This document shows, piece after piece, positions 48,701 to 58,742 of a stretch of 64,000 nucleotides of DNA. Numbering within the stretch: position 1 is the stretch's first letter; each line of letters begins with the position of its first letter. The DNA lies in the NCBI GenBank assembly GCA_007922225.1, contig ML679959.1, forward strand, positions 27,440,152 to 27,504,151, written 5' to 3'. This stretch comes from Emydura subglobosa (lineage: Eukaryota; Chordata; Testudines; Chelidae). A model generated the notes under the pieces. It ran no database searches, was not told the DNA's origin, and saw nothing but the letters and a program-made list of their open reading frames with translations. Made by a program: the position numbers and the translations under genes.

Positions 48701-49954
48701 CTTCTCGGCCAGCCAGCCCAGGAGCTCTTGCCTTCGGAAAGAGTTTTCCTCTCTCAGCTCCTCGGGAGAGTCCTCCCCCTCCAGCCAGTCCTTGGTGCCG
48801 ATCTGCTCGGCCCAGGCGTTGATGGCCACGAGGCCTGCGGCTCGCACATTGCTCTTGCTGTCCCGGAAGAAGGCAATCAGGGGAAGGCCCAGCTCCTTCA
48901 CGTGCTGCTTAATGCTGGGGCCCATGGTGAGGGCCAGTTGCTGGAGGATGTTCAGGGTCTCTTGCACCACAACTATATTGGGGTCCTGGAGACAATCCCT
49001 CAGGGCAGCCGGGAGGTCCCCGAGGTTCGGCTGGATGAGCCTGGCCTCGCGGAGGATGCCTGCCACTTCCTCCAGGCCTTCCTTCTGGACCCTCCCGCTC
49101 TTGTCCCGTATCTTCGACACCAGCCCGGAGGTGACCCTGTCGCTGATATCCACAGCCTCGGTCCTGCCACTGTCCCGTGCGTCCCCTCCTTTCCCCTCGT
49201 CCCCGCTGCCCCGGCCATGCTTGGAGCTGCCCCGGGTGGGAGCAGGTGGGCTCTGCCCTTTCATCTTCTCCAGCTCGGCATCTATCTGTGAGAGAAGTGG
49301 CGGTGTCTCGCCCTCGAAGAACGCTCTCAGAGGGGCTCCCACGTACAAAGAAACGATCCCCACCAGGGCGAAGGCGGAGGCCCGTACCTCCGGGTGAACT
49401 GCAGTCAGGGCAGCAATTATGGTGCTGACCAAGGACTTCACCTCCATCCCAGTGAAGCCAAACTCTGTAATGGCATTCGCCAGCCAGTTCAGGATTTCCG
49501 CCTGGGTCCTGGGGTGGCTCTGCGAGAAAGCCAAGGAAGTGACTTTTTCGGCCGTCCACGGCAGCAAACACGCCTCTGCTATCGCTGTCAGGGCTCCTTT
49601 CGCATCGCTGCTGCAGATCACGTCGCCCACATGCCCCACCAGGCCGGCCAAGACTACCTGAGCGGACGTTCTCGAAAAGTTTCCCTTCTGGGCAATCAGG
49701 GTGAGGACGTGAAGCTTTTTCTGCATCACCGGGTGTTTGGTTTCCTCCCACCCATGATCTTTCTCCAGCAGCCTCACCAGGGCCTGGCACGGCATTTTGC
49801 TTTTCTCCATTTCTTCCACGGCCTTCTGCAATGCCTCCATGCCGGCAAACCTCTCCTTCCAGTTGCTGCTGGCCAGCTGCTGGATGCATGAGGCCGGAAG
49901 GACAGCTGCCACCTTTTCCTCACATGATTCTTCTGAGAGCTCAGGTTCAAACAT
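45737..49954 (-). CDS. CKAP5/XMAP215-like retrogene (TOG3-TOG5 and C-terminal domain)
   Basis: CKAP5 (chTOG) is a microtubule polymerase at plus ends, spindle poles and kinetochores that binds tubulin through TOG domains. One exon-free frame of 1,405 codons matches CKAP5 from about its residue 570 to near its end. Approximate residues from the ATG: TOG3 8-230 (SSNWKERFAGMEALQKAVE; PWTAEKVTSLAFSQ), acidic linker 235-270, TOG4 272-480 (FRRQELLGWLAEKLPALR), linker 480-580, TOG5 585-850 (GVISCLDLILKWLTLRFFD), C-terminal domain 955-1340 (QEDKAEAMSGHINQFLIA; KKIGSKENAREGLEELYEY). TOG1 and TOG2 are absent and the last CKAP5 residues are replaced by a short unique end. The frame stays open to 50,170, but that far codon is GTG; the first ATG (49,952-49,954) sits just before the homologous EPELSEE block, so I chose it. 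GC-rich third positions and no stop or frameshift in 4.2 kb argue for selection. Parent CKAP5 has many introns, so this is a processed copy. By eye, roughly two thirds of residues match remembered CKAP5. Expression is unproven. Confidence 0.88.
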   Translation of the reverse strand: MFEPELSEESCEEKVAAVLPASCIQQLASSNWKERFAGMEALQKAVEEMEKSKMPCQALVRLLEKDHGWEETKHPVMQKKLHVLTLIAQKGNFSRTSAQVVLAGLVGHVGDVICSSDAKGALTAIAEACLLPWTAEKVTSLAFSQSHPRTQAEILNWLANAITEFGFTGMEVKSLVSTIIAALTAVHPEVRASAFALVGIVSLYVGAPLRAFFEGETPPLLSQIDAELEKMKGQSPPAPTRGSSKHGRGSGDEGKGGDARDSGRTEAVDISDRVTSGLVSKIRDKSGRVQKEGLEEVAGILREARLIQPNLGDLPAALRDCLQDPNIVVVQETLNILQQLALTMGPSIKQHVKELGLPLIAFFRDSKSNVRAAGLVAINAWAEQIGTKDWLEGEDSPEELREENSFRRQELLGWLAEKLPALRSAPSDLLLGVPHLYACLGDGNGEVRKAAQEALPFFVMHLGLEEMAKAASQLKPPAKDAVVAMLEPAQANPLAKSTVPAKLLSRLPRITAIPAFASVSATSHLASASSSQAAARDSVSNRTLKQKPGPKEAPSGAAAREVESVPEGKAQIKASRKEGGDTLGPIFIIDPKGKEQRAQDERGRKVLRWNFTSPSNRYTEQLKAQMCSCVANWLQEEMFHATFQHHIKALAILVKHLEREKDGVISCLDLILKWLTLRFFDNNTWVLTKSLEYLKRLFALLSREKYQLTENEAASFLPYLVLKLGETKEVFLREVHAVLKRVCLVYPAGKMFSFIMEGARSKNAKQQAGCLAELGYLVKAYGMEVCQPSPGKAFKAISAFIGDQNEAIRRAALNVIAAAHSRHGEGVFKVIGNLSEKHTRMLEESMQQAAADRSAASLAKQATERPPHALRASATVSTGAAEGMASKPSHAHSTGTDMETGQAAPQAFQLDAEGAEDVQGSVRSKSPGTEGITQPSETPERQPQAASLCPPGMPSNVASIINFIIHHVASGDSDTIIQALAQIDEILKQEDKAEAMSGHINQFLIAILRQLRYIHRLQVWEEKPGKDQVIQLYGCIIHNMMLLFQTESLARETSTGVLKDLLHSLITLMLDSQVEDLEEGQEVVQSINLLMKKVLEQSDQTRTFSALLALLQDSLTAAASPPKFPELVAKCLWRITQLLPRTIGTLNLDQILLDIHLFMKALPQEKLKQCASQFPLRALQTLLHTLRRLAGPGILEHLTFIEEKGESELEAHLCRATRLGPTQGASEPDADAGQGVSCAADKAAKGQVNDLLAAIFKKIGSKENAREGLEELYEYKQKCPDADLEPFLENCSLLFRSYVKHGLAVMGMERAGKQHLPPSTGRPLQAQAPSRTASSPVGNSNGEEVGPSLCLHGLKLMRRRCGGTKSCSQLPLPRQPSKPEGPLALVSPDRHGSKLPRYVKIPGQK

Positions 49955-50198
49955 GTTGCTTAGTGCTGACCTTGGTTTGCCTTGGGCTCCAGAACCGTCT
50001 GCACCATTGGTTCTTAAGTGGGTGACCAGGCTGGGTGGCAAGAGCTGCAGAGGGTCCTTTCGATGTCCTTGCCCCCTGCAGCCTCTGGAGGAGCTGCTGA
50101 TGTTCTTGCAGCCGTGTTCGATTCCTGATGACCATCTGCTGCTCCTGCTTGTGAGATCTGATGAGGTCACTGCCTTGGGTCTGACGGCTGCCGGTCAT
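49947..50198 (-). other. Overlapping 83-codon open frame at the 5' side of the CKAP5-like gene
   Basis: This frame starts at ATG 50,196-50,198 and ends in TGA at 49,947-49,949. Its stop overlaps the start of the CKAP5-like frame in the shared string ATGTTTGA. Residues 13-42 are Gln/Arg/Leu-rich with a coiled-coil look (LIRSHKQEQQ; RLQEHQQLLQRLQ). It could be an upstream ORF, or the true N-terminal part of the gene cut off by a one-base shift: the main frame between 50,170 and 49,955 reads sensibly only from about the point where this frame stops doing so (HRKDPLQLLPPSL), near the C-run at 50,072-50,076 (minus strand GGGGG). Coding upstream of 50,198 stays open without another ATG. No homologue is recognised. 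Confidence 0.4.
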
Positions 50199-50308
50199 TG
50201 TGAAGTCATCCGCCCATGTGTAGTCCAGAGAAGAGAAGGCAAAGAGAGCAGCGGCTGTCCGGAAGAGGATGGCGATCGACCGTTCTCCACGTGCGCTTGA
50301 GAGTAGCT

Positions 50309-50395
50309 TAGTTTGCAGCGAGGGAGGTTTAGGTTAGAAATTAGGGGTAATGAAGTACTGGAACTGGTGACCTAGGGAGGCTGTGGAATCCCCCC
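50309..50395 (+). mobile_element. CR1 LINE fragment, first part
   Basis: TTTGCAGCGAGGGAGGTTTAG, AACTGGTGACCTAGGGAGGC and TGTGGAATCCCC are CR1 blocks. It abuts the 5' border of the CKAP5-like region. Confidence 0.75.
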
Positions 50396-50779
50396 AGAGA
50401 GGGCTGACCCGGGAGAAAAGCAGAGCTCTGCTACTTCCTTGACCAGGGAAGCTGGGTTCTAGCTGAGATACTAGGACAGCTCGCTGTCTGGGCAAACCAT
50501 TTGGATGGAAGGGGACACTAGGTCCAGGGAAACTGACAGAAAGGGACTAGATGCCCATAAACAAGCACGAAGCAGATGAGCGAAGGTCCTCCTGACATAC
50601 CTGCAGATGAGCCGGGTTCTGGAGTTCCCTGTTTTTCCTTTTTGTTGTGGAAGCGGTAGGGTTTTAGCAGGGCCCCATAGCCTTCCCGCTAAGGCACAAC
50701 CCCAAACATGCAAGGGACAATGCACCCGGAATGGGGTGAGTTGTGCCCGGACAAGCCACAAACGAGCACCACTCAGACT
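50396..50779. other. Segment between two CR1 parts
   Basis: About 385 bp separates the two collinear CR1 pieces. There are no inverted termini and no family is recognised. Confidence 0.4.
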
Positions 50780-50941
50780 ACCCAGGTACGCCATCACTGG
50801 AGGTTTTTAAGAACAAGTTGGACCAACACCTGTCAGGGATGGTTTAGGTTCAGTTGGTCCTGCCTCAGTGCGAGGGGATGGACTAGTGACGTCTTGAGGT
50901 CTCTTCCGGCCCGACATTTCTACGTTTCTATGTTTCTATCG
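50780..50941 (+). mobile_element. CR1 LINE fragment, second part with tail
   Basis: CATCACTGGAGGTTTTTAAG, ACACCTGTCAGGGATGGTTTA, GGATGGACTAGTGACGTCTTG and the tail TTTCTACGTTTCTATGTTTC. Confidence 0.85.
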
Positions 50942-51109
50942 GACGTGCGCAGTCAAAGTAAGCCAGAGAAGAGAAAGCGACCGATCAGCCCTTGCAAGAC
51001 TTTCTCAGGCTAATAGAGGGCACTTGCACGCAGCAATGGAGAGCTGCTGGGATGCTTGCCAAGATGGAAAAATGATTTAAAAAATGTGTGGGACTTAAAA
51101 GGTGTGTGA

Positions 51110-51402
51110 GGGGGGAGGGGCTTTCAATCTCCATGACCCGTAGGCAGCGGAGTTCACAATTATGACCAGAGCAGTCCGTGAGAGGCATTGTGGGACAGCA
51201 GCTGGAGGACTGTTAGGGTCGACGTAGGTAACCCATTTTCTGCATCCATGCTGTGTTGACTTCAACACATGGACCATGGCTCAATATCGCTACGTTGGCA
51301 TAACAGGAAGCTTACACTGGTGGGAGACAAATCTGAGTGTAGACACAGGTTGATGCAAGGCGGCTTATGTCAACCTAACTTTGCAATGCAGACCAGGCCA
51401 TA
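51110..51402. mobile_element. GTGTAGAC-type DNA transposon remnant
   Basis: AGAGGCATTGTGGGACAGCAG, TGAGTGTAGACACAGGTTGA and the end AATGCAGACCAGGCCATAG match the GTCTACAC/GTGTAGAC group. Confidence 0.5.
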
Positions 51403-51479
51403 GTGAATGAGAGGCAGAAGTAAAATGTGGGAATTCCTGGCTCACTGTTTTGTGCTTAGTCCGCTAGACAATGCTGCCT

Positions 51480-51600
51480 TGGGGTTGGGAAGAAATTTCT
51501 CTCCAAGGCATAGTTTTTTGCAGAGACCTTGTGGGATTGTCACCTTCCCCTGTAGCACTAAGCTGGGATCACCCACTAGGATCAGGTACAAAGGGGAAGG
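51480..51600 (+). mobile_element. CR1 3' UTR fragment, old
   Basis: GGTTGGGAAGAAATTTCTCTCC, GCAGAGACCTTGTGGGATTG and CACCTTCCCCTGTAGCAC parallel the block at about 57,100-57,165. Confidence 0.55.
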
Positions 51601-53929
51601 CCAATGCCACCTTTTACTGTGTTTCTATGATTATGTAATTGCAACTAAAGCAGTATTAGTGGTGCAATTTCAAAGTGAGGTGCCAACCTTCCTTTGCCCG
51701 AATAGGATTGTTTATATACGTTGCCATGGAAGGAAAGTGGCAGTGGGTAGAGAACGCAGAACTGAAAGGAATTAGAAAGGGCAATCAAGCCCTTTCGATT
51801 GCCCCCTTGTCTAAAGAAAACAGACAGGCTTCAGGGAGGGAGTCTGTGATGGTCAATTCGAAAGCAGCAGCAAATGGACAAAAAACATCTGTGTTCAAAC
51901 TGGAGAAAGAAGGGAAAGCAATCATTGCCAATTAACAATAACGATTAAATCTTCCTCTGTTGTTCGAGAGGAACAATACATTGCACTCACATACCTCTAT
52001 TCATCTGAAGATCCCATCTTCATAATGTTGTCTCCGGGAGCCCAGGCCTACAGAGAATGTTTGTCGGCCTTGAGTCTGAGACAGACGATGGAACAATCCA
52101 GCTTGAAACCAGGTTTGATGACGGCACAGCACCTAGGTTTTTATCTTTTGTTCCGGATGGGATTTCATTGTCTGCTCGTAGCTCATAGATTCAGAGATGC
52201 TCTGCTTTCAATTCTGTGTGTTTTATGAGTCCTGAATTTCATCTCCCTTAGGCCAAAGTTACACACCCTGCTGTCCCGGCAGTGACTGCAGGGGAACCAG
52301 ACCCATGGTGTTACGAATTCCATGCGCAGCAAGCCAGAATTTAAAAGCCATGTTCCGTTTTTACTAAGCACTTACTCAGCTAGTCACCCTTCCCGTTACC
52401 TTTGGTGTTAACGAAGTGAGGAGAACGTCCTGATCTGGCCCAGAGTATTCCTGCTGATACCCAAACGCAGTTGGGTAGTAACTAGGATCTGTGCCCATGT
52501 GTCGCATTCGGTGAATCTGGTGCACATGTCGTCCCACTGTCCATCAGCCCTGGGTCCTCTCTGCAGCCACACAATAGACACGGCACGAGCAGCACAGATT
52601 TCCCCCCTCTGTCTCTCTGCACCCCCAAAAGCCCCCTACTGCCCTGGAGGCACCACGTCTAGGGGTGCAAGAGGGGGAATTCAGTCTGAGTGGCTCATTT
52701 AATCCTTGGCCTCCGTTCTGAGCATGCCAGAGCGGGGGGCGGGCGTTCATGGCATACCCGTTGTGATGCGGGCGCTCAGCTTGAGGAGCCGGCGCTGAAC
52801 TGTCTTCACATGTGAACAGCTTTTGGTCGCTCCCAACCGAGTTCAGATTTGAATTCATGCCTGAGATCTGACCCGGGCAGGAGTAATAACTGCATAACAG
52901 CAGCCTGAAAAGGCTCCAGTCTAGGTCAGGGCCCCACGGTGCTAAACCATAGTGAGAGAGAGAGTCCTTGGCCCAAGAAATGTACGCAGTCTAAATGGTT
53001 TGTTCCCCTTCCGAGCGCCAGGAAAAACTAATGCACACACACAGTTTTAATTCACGTATTTTGTCGTCTTTCCACGTTTCTTCAGTTTTCCAGCCCTGAG
53101 CAGTGATGAAGTCCCTTCAGAGCCTCTTTCTTAAATCGCCAGCTTGCTTTAGCAGAAACATCTGAATCCCATGGGGAGGACCGGTCCTTTTGTGCTCGCT
53201 CCGTGGCTAAAAAACCATCTTGGCTGGTTTAAACTGCCTGCCCTGTGCATCTGAGCTGACAAAGCTTGCGCTAAGCTCCGGCCTGACCTCTGCTGAACCA
53301 GCTGTGCTCTACGGGGCTGTGTCGTGGATGTTCAGAGACAGCCCGCGCTAGGGCGTGGGGGAGAGTGCATGCCGGCGGGGGGACTTTGACACTCTTTAAG
53401 AGACTCTTTCACAGGCTGCGGTGTATGCTCCTCACCCGTTTGCTGGCTCAGTTGCCCTGGCTGGGGTGGAAGCTGATGTGGGGTAGTGGGCAAACCCCTG
53501 TTGTAACCTACCCCTTCTGACATGTAGACGCATTTTAGGAGTCCACTGCAGCTGGAACCAGGACAACTGAGACAGGCAGCACCTGGGCATAGGAAGGGGA
53601 AGATTCTTTTCACCCTCTCGCCCTGTGCCCTCCTCCCCAGGGGCAGCTGCAGTCAGGAGAGAGAGAGGACAGTCCTGTGGTGAAGGCGCGGATCTGGAAC
53701 TCAAGACACCCAGGCTGAGTTCTTGGCTCTGCTGCAGACTCTGTGGTGCTCGTCTCAGGAAGGCGTTTAGGTATCAAGGGGGTGGATTTTAATTAAGCCT
53801 CCCCCAGCTCTCTCACAGCACAGCAGCCAGAGCCAACTGTTCACTGTGGTCTGGCTCCTGCCGTCCGAGCTCTGCCTTCCAAACTGGAAAGGGACCTTGG
53901 ACTTCTGCAGCCGCCTCCGCATCTTCACC
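51601..53929. other. Non-coding stretch, nothing recognised
   Basis: Short frames only. A (GA)n run lies at about 52,952. Confidence 0.4.
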
Positions 53930-54175
53930 CACAATAGCAGCTACCTCCACCCCAACCCAGTGGGTGACCCTGGGCGAGTTGTCTGGGTCTCAGCTCCTTC
54001 CTGTGCAATGGGGATAACCATCCTCCCTGTCTCCAACCTTTTGTCTTGTCTGTTTACATTATAAACGCTGGGGGCAGGGACCGGCTCTCCATGTGTGGCT
54101 CTATGCAGCACCTAGTGCAATGAAGTCCTGAGCTGATTTGTTGCCTATCATAATACTGACGGTAGAGAATAAATA
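53930..54175 (+). mobile_element. SINE, near full length
   Basis: CAGTGGGTGACCCTGGGCGAG, TGTGCAATGGGGATAACCATC and GCAGCACCTAGTGCAATGAAG occur in family order, with the tail AGAGAATAAATAGCC. Confidence 0.75.
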
Positions 54176-54269
54176 GCCTCATTTAGTGCTTTTGAGCCCC
54201 CTCTGCTGGGTCGTCAGGGCCCATTCTCGGGCTTGCGCTCCATCCTCAGTGATGCTAATGGCCGAAGGA

Positions 54270-54935
54270 GGAAGTAGACGAAAGAAGCCATGTTAATGTG
54301 CAAGATGTTACAGAGCTGGGGGTCCTGGTGGATAATCAGCTGAATGAGAGCTGCCAGCGTGATCCTGGGATGCATAAGGAGGGCAATCTGGATTAGGAGC
54401 AGAGAGGTTATTTCACCTCTGTATTTGGCACTGGTGTGACTGCTGAGGAATACTGTGTCCAGTTCTGGTGGTCCCAGTTCAAGAAGGATGTTGATAAATG
54501 GGAGACGGTGCAGAGAAGAGACACGGGAATGATTAAAGGACTAGAAAACCTGCCTTATAACGATACACTCAAAGAGCACAATCGGTTAATCTTAACAAAG
54601 AGACGGTTAAGGGGTGACTTGACTACAGTCTCTGCGTATTTACGTGGCCTCTTTGGTCTAGCAGAGAAGGGTAAAACACGATCAAATGGTGGAAGTTGAA
54701 GCTAGACAAATTCAGTCTGGAAATAAGGCATTATGGACGGTGAGGGTAAATTAAGCATTGGAACAAGTTACCAAGGGTCGAGGTGGATTCTCCATCAATG
54801 GCCATTTTGAAATCAAGATTGGATGTTTTTCTAAAAGATTTGCCCCAGGAATTATTCTGGGGGCAGTTCTATGGCCAGGAGGTCAGACAAGGGGATCACA
54901 ACGGTCCCTTCTGGCCTGGGAATCTGTGAATTTCA
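54270..54935 (+). mobile_element. CR1 LINE 3' end, diverged, about 660 bp
   Basis: GAGCTGGGGGTCCTGGTGGA, ATACTGTGTCCAGTTCTGG, GGGAATGATTAAAGGACTAG and GGAGGTCAGACAAGGGGATC ... CCCTTCTGGCCTGGGAATC. The RT C-terminal coding region is decayed with stops. Confidence 0.9.
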
Positions 54936-56959
54936 ACCTGCCTAGAGGAGGCAGGCTGGTGAGAAGAAGATCCCGTAGGAAAGGACTGGAGCAGCTGGAA
55001 AAGGAATATTAGGTTTGCCCTCCTAGGAGGGAATCGCAAACTATGAAGCGTAACCAAGAAAACCCAAAGGTAAAGCTGCGAACCCAAAAACCTCGTGAGA
55101 GCTCGTCTCTTTTTAACTCAAAGCAATAAAAGGTCCCAACATTTTTTTAAAGCATAGAAACTTGCTGCACCAACGGTGATGCTCAGATTTCATGGGTGCA
55201 GAGCAAGAGCCACCCCAGGCATTTGTTCCAGTAACGCAGCGAGATCTGAATGTCTGTTTTAGCTCTGCGACGTGGCTGCACCGTGGGCATTAGCAAGTGG
55301 CTGGCTTCTGGAGTAGTCATTAAACAGCTGGAGGCTTCTCCCCTCTGCTTTTGTCCCTGCGTGTGGCTGTGGTTAATAAGAGGCCCTAGGCTGTGACTGA
55401 AGCAGCAGCAGTGGGAGAGAGGGTTGGCGTGCTGCTATCGGTGATGGAAACCTGGCAGAGAATCTGATGGATTGCATCCCAGAATCGTGGGCTTGGTTGA
55501 AGCTGAGACTGAGGATTTTCTTCTCCATGCTGCGAACGCCCCAGTCCAAGGGCCTAAATGGGGAAAGCGTGAGCCTGAAGATGAGCCGTAGACTTTGCAC
55601 CCCTGTCGGGTGGAATCTTGGCTGGCCGTTCAGAGTGAGTCAAGAGGGTGAATCCTGGATGAAGGGGCACCTGGGAGAGAGGTCGCTGACATCTACTGCA
55701 ATCACCTGCCCGGCTGATAGGAACTGGCCTCCTTATGGGCAAAGTCAGGAGAGAGCCTGACCATGGAACGGGCCGTGGAGATGCAACGTCTCTTTGACTG
55801 CTTTGTGGCTCCAGAGTGATAACAAGCCCTGTTGGAGGGAGTTTTGGGGGGAACTCTGACCACTGCTCTCTTGATAGCATGTACCCATTCTGTGATCAAA
55901 TAGAGGCTTTCCGTTCCGGGGCCATAAACGCAGCACCTTTCTTCAGCACTCAATTCACTGAGACGCTGTTGCAGCCTGCTGCAGGTCACAACAATACTGA
56001 GGATGCTTTAACTTGTATCGAGGACCAAGTCAGTCCCCAGTTTCCCTTGGTATCCAGTGGATACAAAGGTAACGTAAAGGCAGCGGCCCCGAATCGCTAT
56101 GCAACCTAGTCTTGGTTCGGTGGCTTGGTTCTCTTCGATTCACTCTTTTCATAAGTGGCCCCTAGTTTTGCCAGATGAATCAGCTTCAGTAGGAAGAAAA
56201 ACTATATACAGGTGGGTTCGTTCACCAGCTGACGTATGTGACCTTGGTGCTGTGGATGGGCAGCTCTGAGTTCTGTACACACAAGAACGAATCGGCTAGG
56301 TTTAAAAACACATCTCTCCTGTTTGGAATCTGCATGTTTTAACAGCCTGTTCTACATATGGTCACACAAAATGTCCCTTGATCTTGTGTCTAAAAATGGC
56401 TCCAAGGAAGCCATTACCTCTGTCCAAATAAATGGTTCTAAATAGCTTATTCTAAGAAAAGGCATTTAGCATTTGTCGGGGGTAGTAAGTGATTCATAGG
56501 TGACTTTTATATCTGCAGTGCTGGTTAGGGGGGCTGCATTATTGTGGCTGAGAGAAAAGCTTTCAGAGAGTCGGAAGTGTGCAGGGACGGGAGAAGTAAG
56601 TACAAGTACTTTGATTGCATGTGCGCAACCTTTTCCTCTGTCGATCAAATGGCCTTCTACTTCGCTGTAAGAAACGAGGACTGAGTCCTACCGTTCAATG
56701 CCTCTTGCAACATGTCTCTTTGGGCCTGGCTCTGGTAGGCGCTCCAGCTCCTGTGGATGGAGGACCTCAGCACCTTGCCTGTCCACCTCCATTCAGTGGT
56801 ATTTGAGGGTGTGCTGCTGCTGGCAGGAGACCCTGAGAACCCTGCAGGATCAACCCCCTAGAGCTCCTTGGGGAAGGAAGGATGTTCTTGTGGTAATTTT
56901 ATGGAGGGAACGGCATGATGAGCCGGCCTGCCATGGTGTGTAGCCGATCTGCGACTACT
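54936..56959. other. Non-coding stretch, nothing recognised
   Basis: Short frames only, no family resemblance. Confidence 0.4.
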
Positions 56960-57380
56960 AGCAGCAAATATCTCCAGCGGCCGGTGACGGGACACTAGAT
57001 GGGGAGAGCTCCGAGTTACTACAGAGAATTCCTGCCAGGTGTCTGGCTGGGGAGTCTTGCCCTCATGCTCAGGGTCTAACTGATCGCCATATTTGGGGTC
57101 GGGAAGGAATTTCCCCCTGGGTCAGACTGGCAGAGACCCTGGGGGGTTGTCAGCTTCATCTGCAGCATGGGGCACGGCTCACTTGCAGGTTTGAATGAGT
57201 GTAAATGGTGGATTCTCTGTCACTTGACATCTTTAGACCTTGTTATGAGGACGTCAGTAACTCAGCCAGAGGTTGGGGGTCTATTACAGGAGTGGGTGGG
57301 TGAGGTTCTGTGGCCTGCAACGTGCAGGAGGTCAGACGACATGATCATGATGGTCCCTTCTGACCTAAAGTCTATGAGTC
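56960..57380 (+). mobile_element. CR1 LINE 3' UTR, GAGTCTATG-type tail
   Basis: GGGGAGAGCTCCGAGTTACT, TTGGGGTCGGGAAGGAATTTC, CAGAGACCCTGGGGGGTTG, GTGAGGTTCTGTGGCCTGC and AAAGTCTATGAGTC. It is the same subfamily as 8529-8626. Confidence 0.85.
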
Positions 57381-58479
57381 ACACATAGGACTGGGAGGCA
57401 GTGATACAGCTGGTTGCACCTGGATGTAGGTTAGAGCAGCCCTGAGGCTGCTGTAATTTCCCCGGTGGGGGGTGCAGGGGCTGAGGTCTGCTACAAGCCC
57501 AGCAGGGCCATTGCTCTGTTTGGAATATTCTGCTCCATGCATGAGCGTCTGATTCACCTCTGGGCCCTGCTGGCTGGCAGAAATGGCATTCTGCTTAAAA
57601 ATGTACAGCCATGTACCGGCCCCGGAATTATTTTCTTGGATGTGGAAAAGACCATTGATTCTCCTGGGGTTTCTCATCTTATTACGGCTATGGAAAAAGC
57701 CAAAGAAAGTTCAAAGCAGGTTACACTTTATTTGAAAACAGGTGAGGGGAGTGCAAGAAATGCAGCTTCACTAAAGAAAATTGTAAGTGACCTTAGCACC
57801 CTGGGCACGAGGGGTTTATGGTATCAGGGGCATGCAGTGTGACTGACTGTCCTGATGCTTATAATGAGTAAGCAGATCTGTTCAGGATGCACAGGATGGA
57901 ACAGAACCCAGCTCAGTCACTCTGAGTTCTGCAGGGCTCGTACAAAGCAGCAGAGACATAATGTATTCAGTGAAGGCAGCAGGACTGAGTCTGAATTCAC
58001 AGCAGGCAGAAGGCATGTGGAGTAAGACAATGCCACAGTCACTTGTCAGAGCACAGCCACACTTTACTTTTGACGCCAGCTTGCATTTATTATAGCATAG
58101 ACCTGGGATATTTGCAAACTGTCTGTCGCAGTCTAGCATACCGAGCCGGGCAAAACTCCCTCTCTAACCAATTTGCTCCTGGCACCCAAAAATCCGTGGC
58201 CTGGTTTTCAGTGCCACTGATGTTAATGGGAGTCGTCAGTGCTCAGCACTTTTGGAAAAAAACCATCAGTAGCTTTATTTTTCCAGGCCCAGTCCTCCTG
58301 CGGATTTTCTCTAATACTTCAGGCTACAGCTTCGAGACCTTTGTGTGGCTCTTCATAGACACTTCCATCCATTGGGAAGTTTATAGAGTTAACCAGACAC
58401 AACCCAGAGCTCTTGGCACAGCAGACAAGAGTATGCTTAACGTAAGCAGCTGTAAAAATTATTATAGTCGCCTCTTATA
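57381..58479. other. Non-coding stretch, nothing recognised
   Basis: A 125-codon frame at 57,465-57,842 has no recognisable homology and I treat it as chance. Confidence 0.4.
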
Positions 58480-58742
58480 GTGAAGGCAGAGGACTGGAAC
58501 TCTGGAGATCTGTGTTCAACTCCTGCCTCTCTCATGAAGTCCCTGTGTAATGTTGGGCAAGTCTGTTAATGTCTTTGGGTCTCAGTTCCCCATCTGTAAA
58601 ATGGGGATGATAAATCTTTCTTGCTCTGTATTTAGCTCAGAAGCTGTTGAAGGCAGAGCTGTCTCTTATTATATGTTTGTACCATGCCTAGCACAATGGG
58701 GATTGTAACACCAAATAAACAATCCACATATAATAATAAATA
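58480..58742 (+). mobile_element. SINE, near full length
   Basis: GACTGGAACTCTGGAGATCTG, TTGGGCAAGTCTGTTAATGTC, CCCCATCTGTAAAATGGGGAT and ATGCCTAGCACAATGGGG, with the tail TAATAATAAATAGG. Confidence 0.85.

Noticed and set aside
48485..49889. Long open frames on both strands across the CKAP5-like gene (for example 268 codons at 48,485-49,291 plus strand, 326 codons at 48,909-49,889 minus strand)
   Set aside because: They are shadows of the GC-rich main frame, where stop codons are rare in all frames. None resembles a protein family.
49955..50170. Extending the CKAP5-like protein to the 1,477-codon length
   Set aside because: The first codon of that version is GTG and no ATG occurs in frame until 49,954; an in-frame TGA is at 50,195-50,197. 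A vertebrate start at GTG is not supported.
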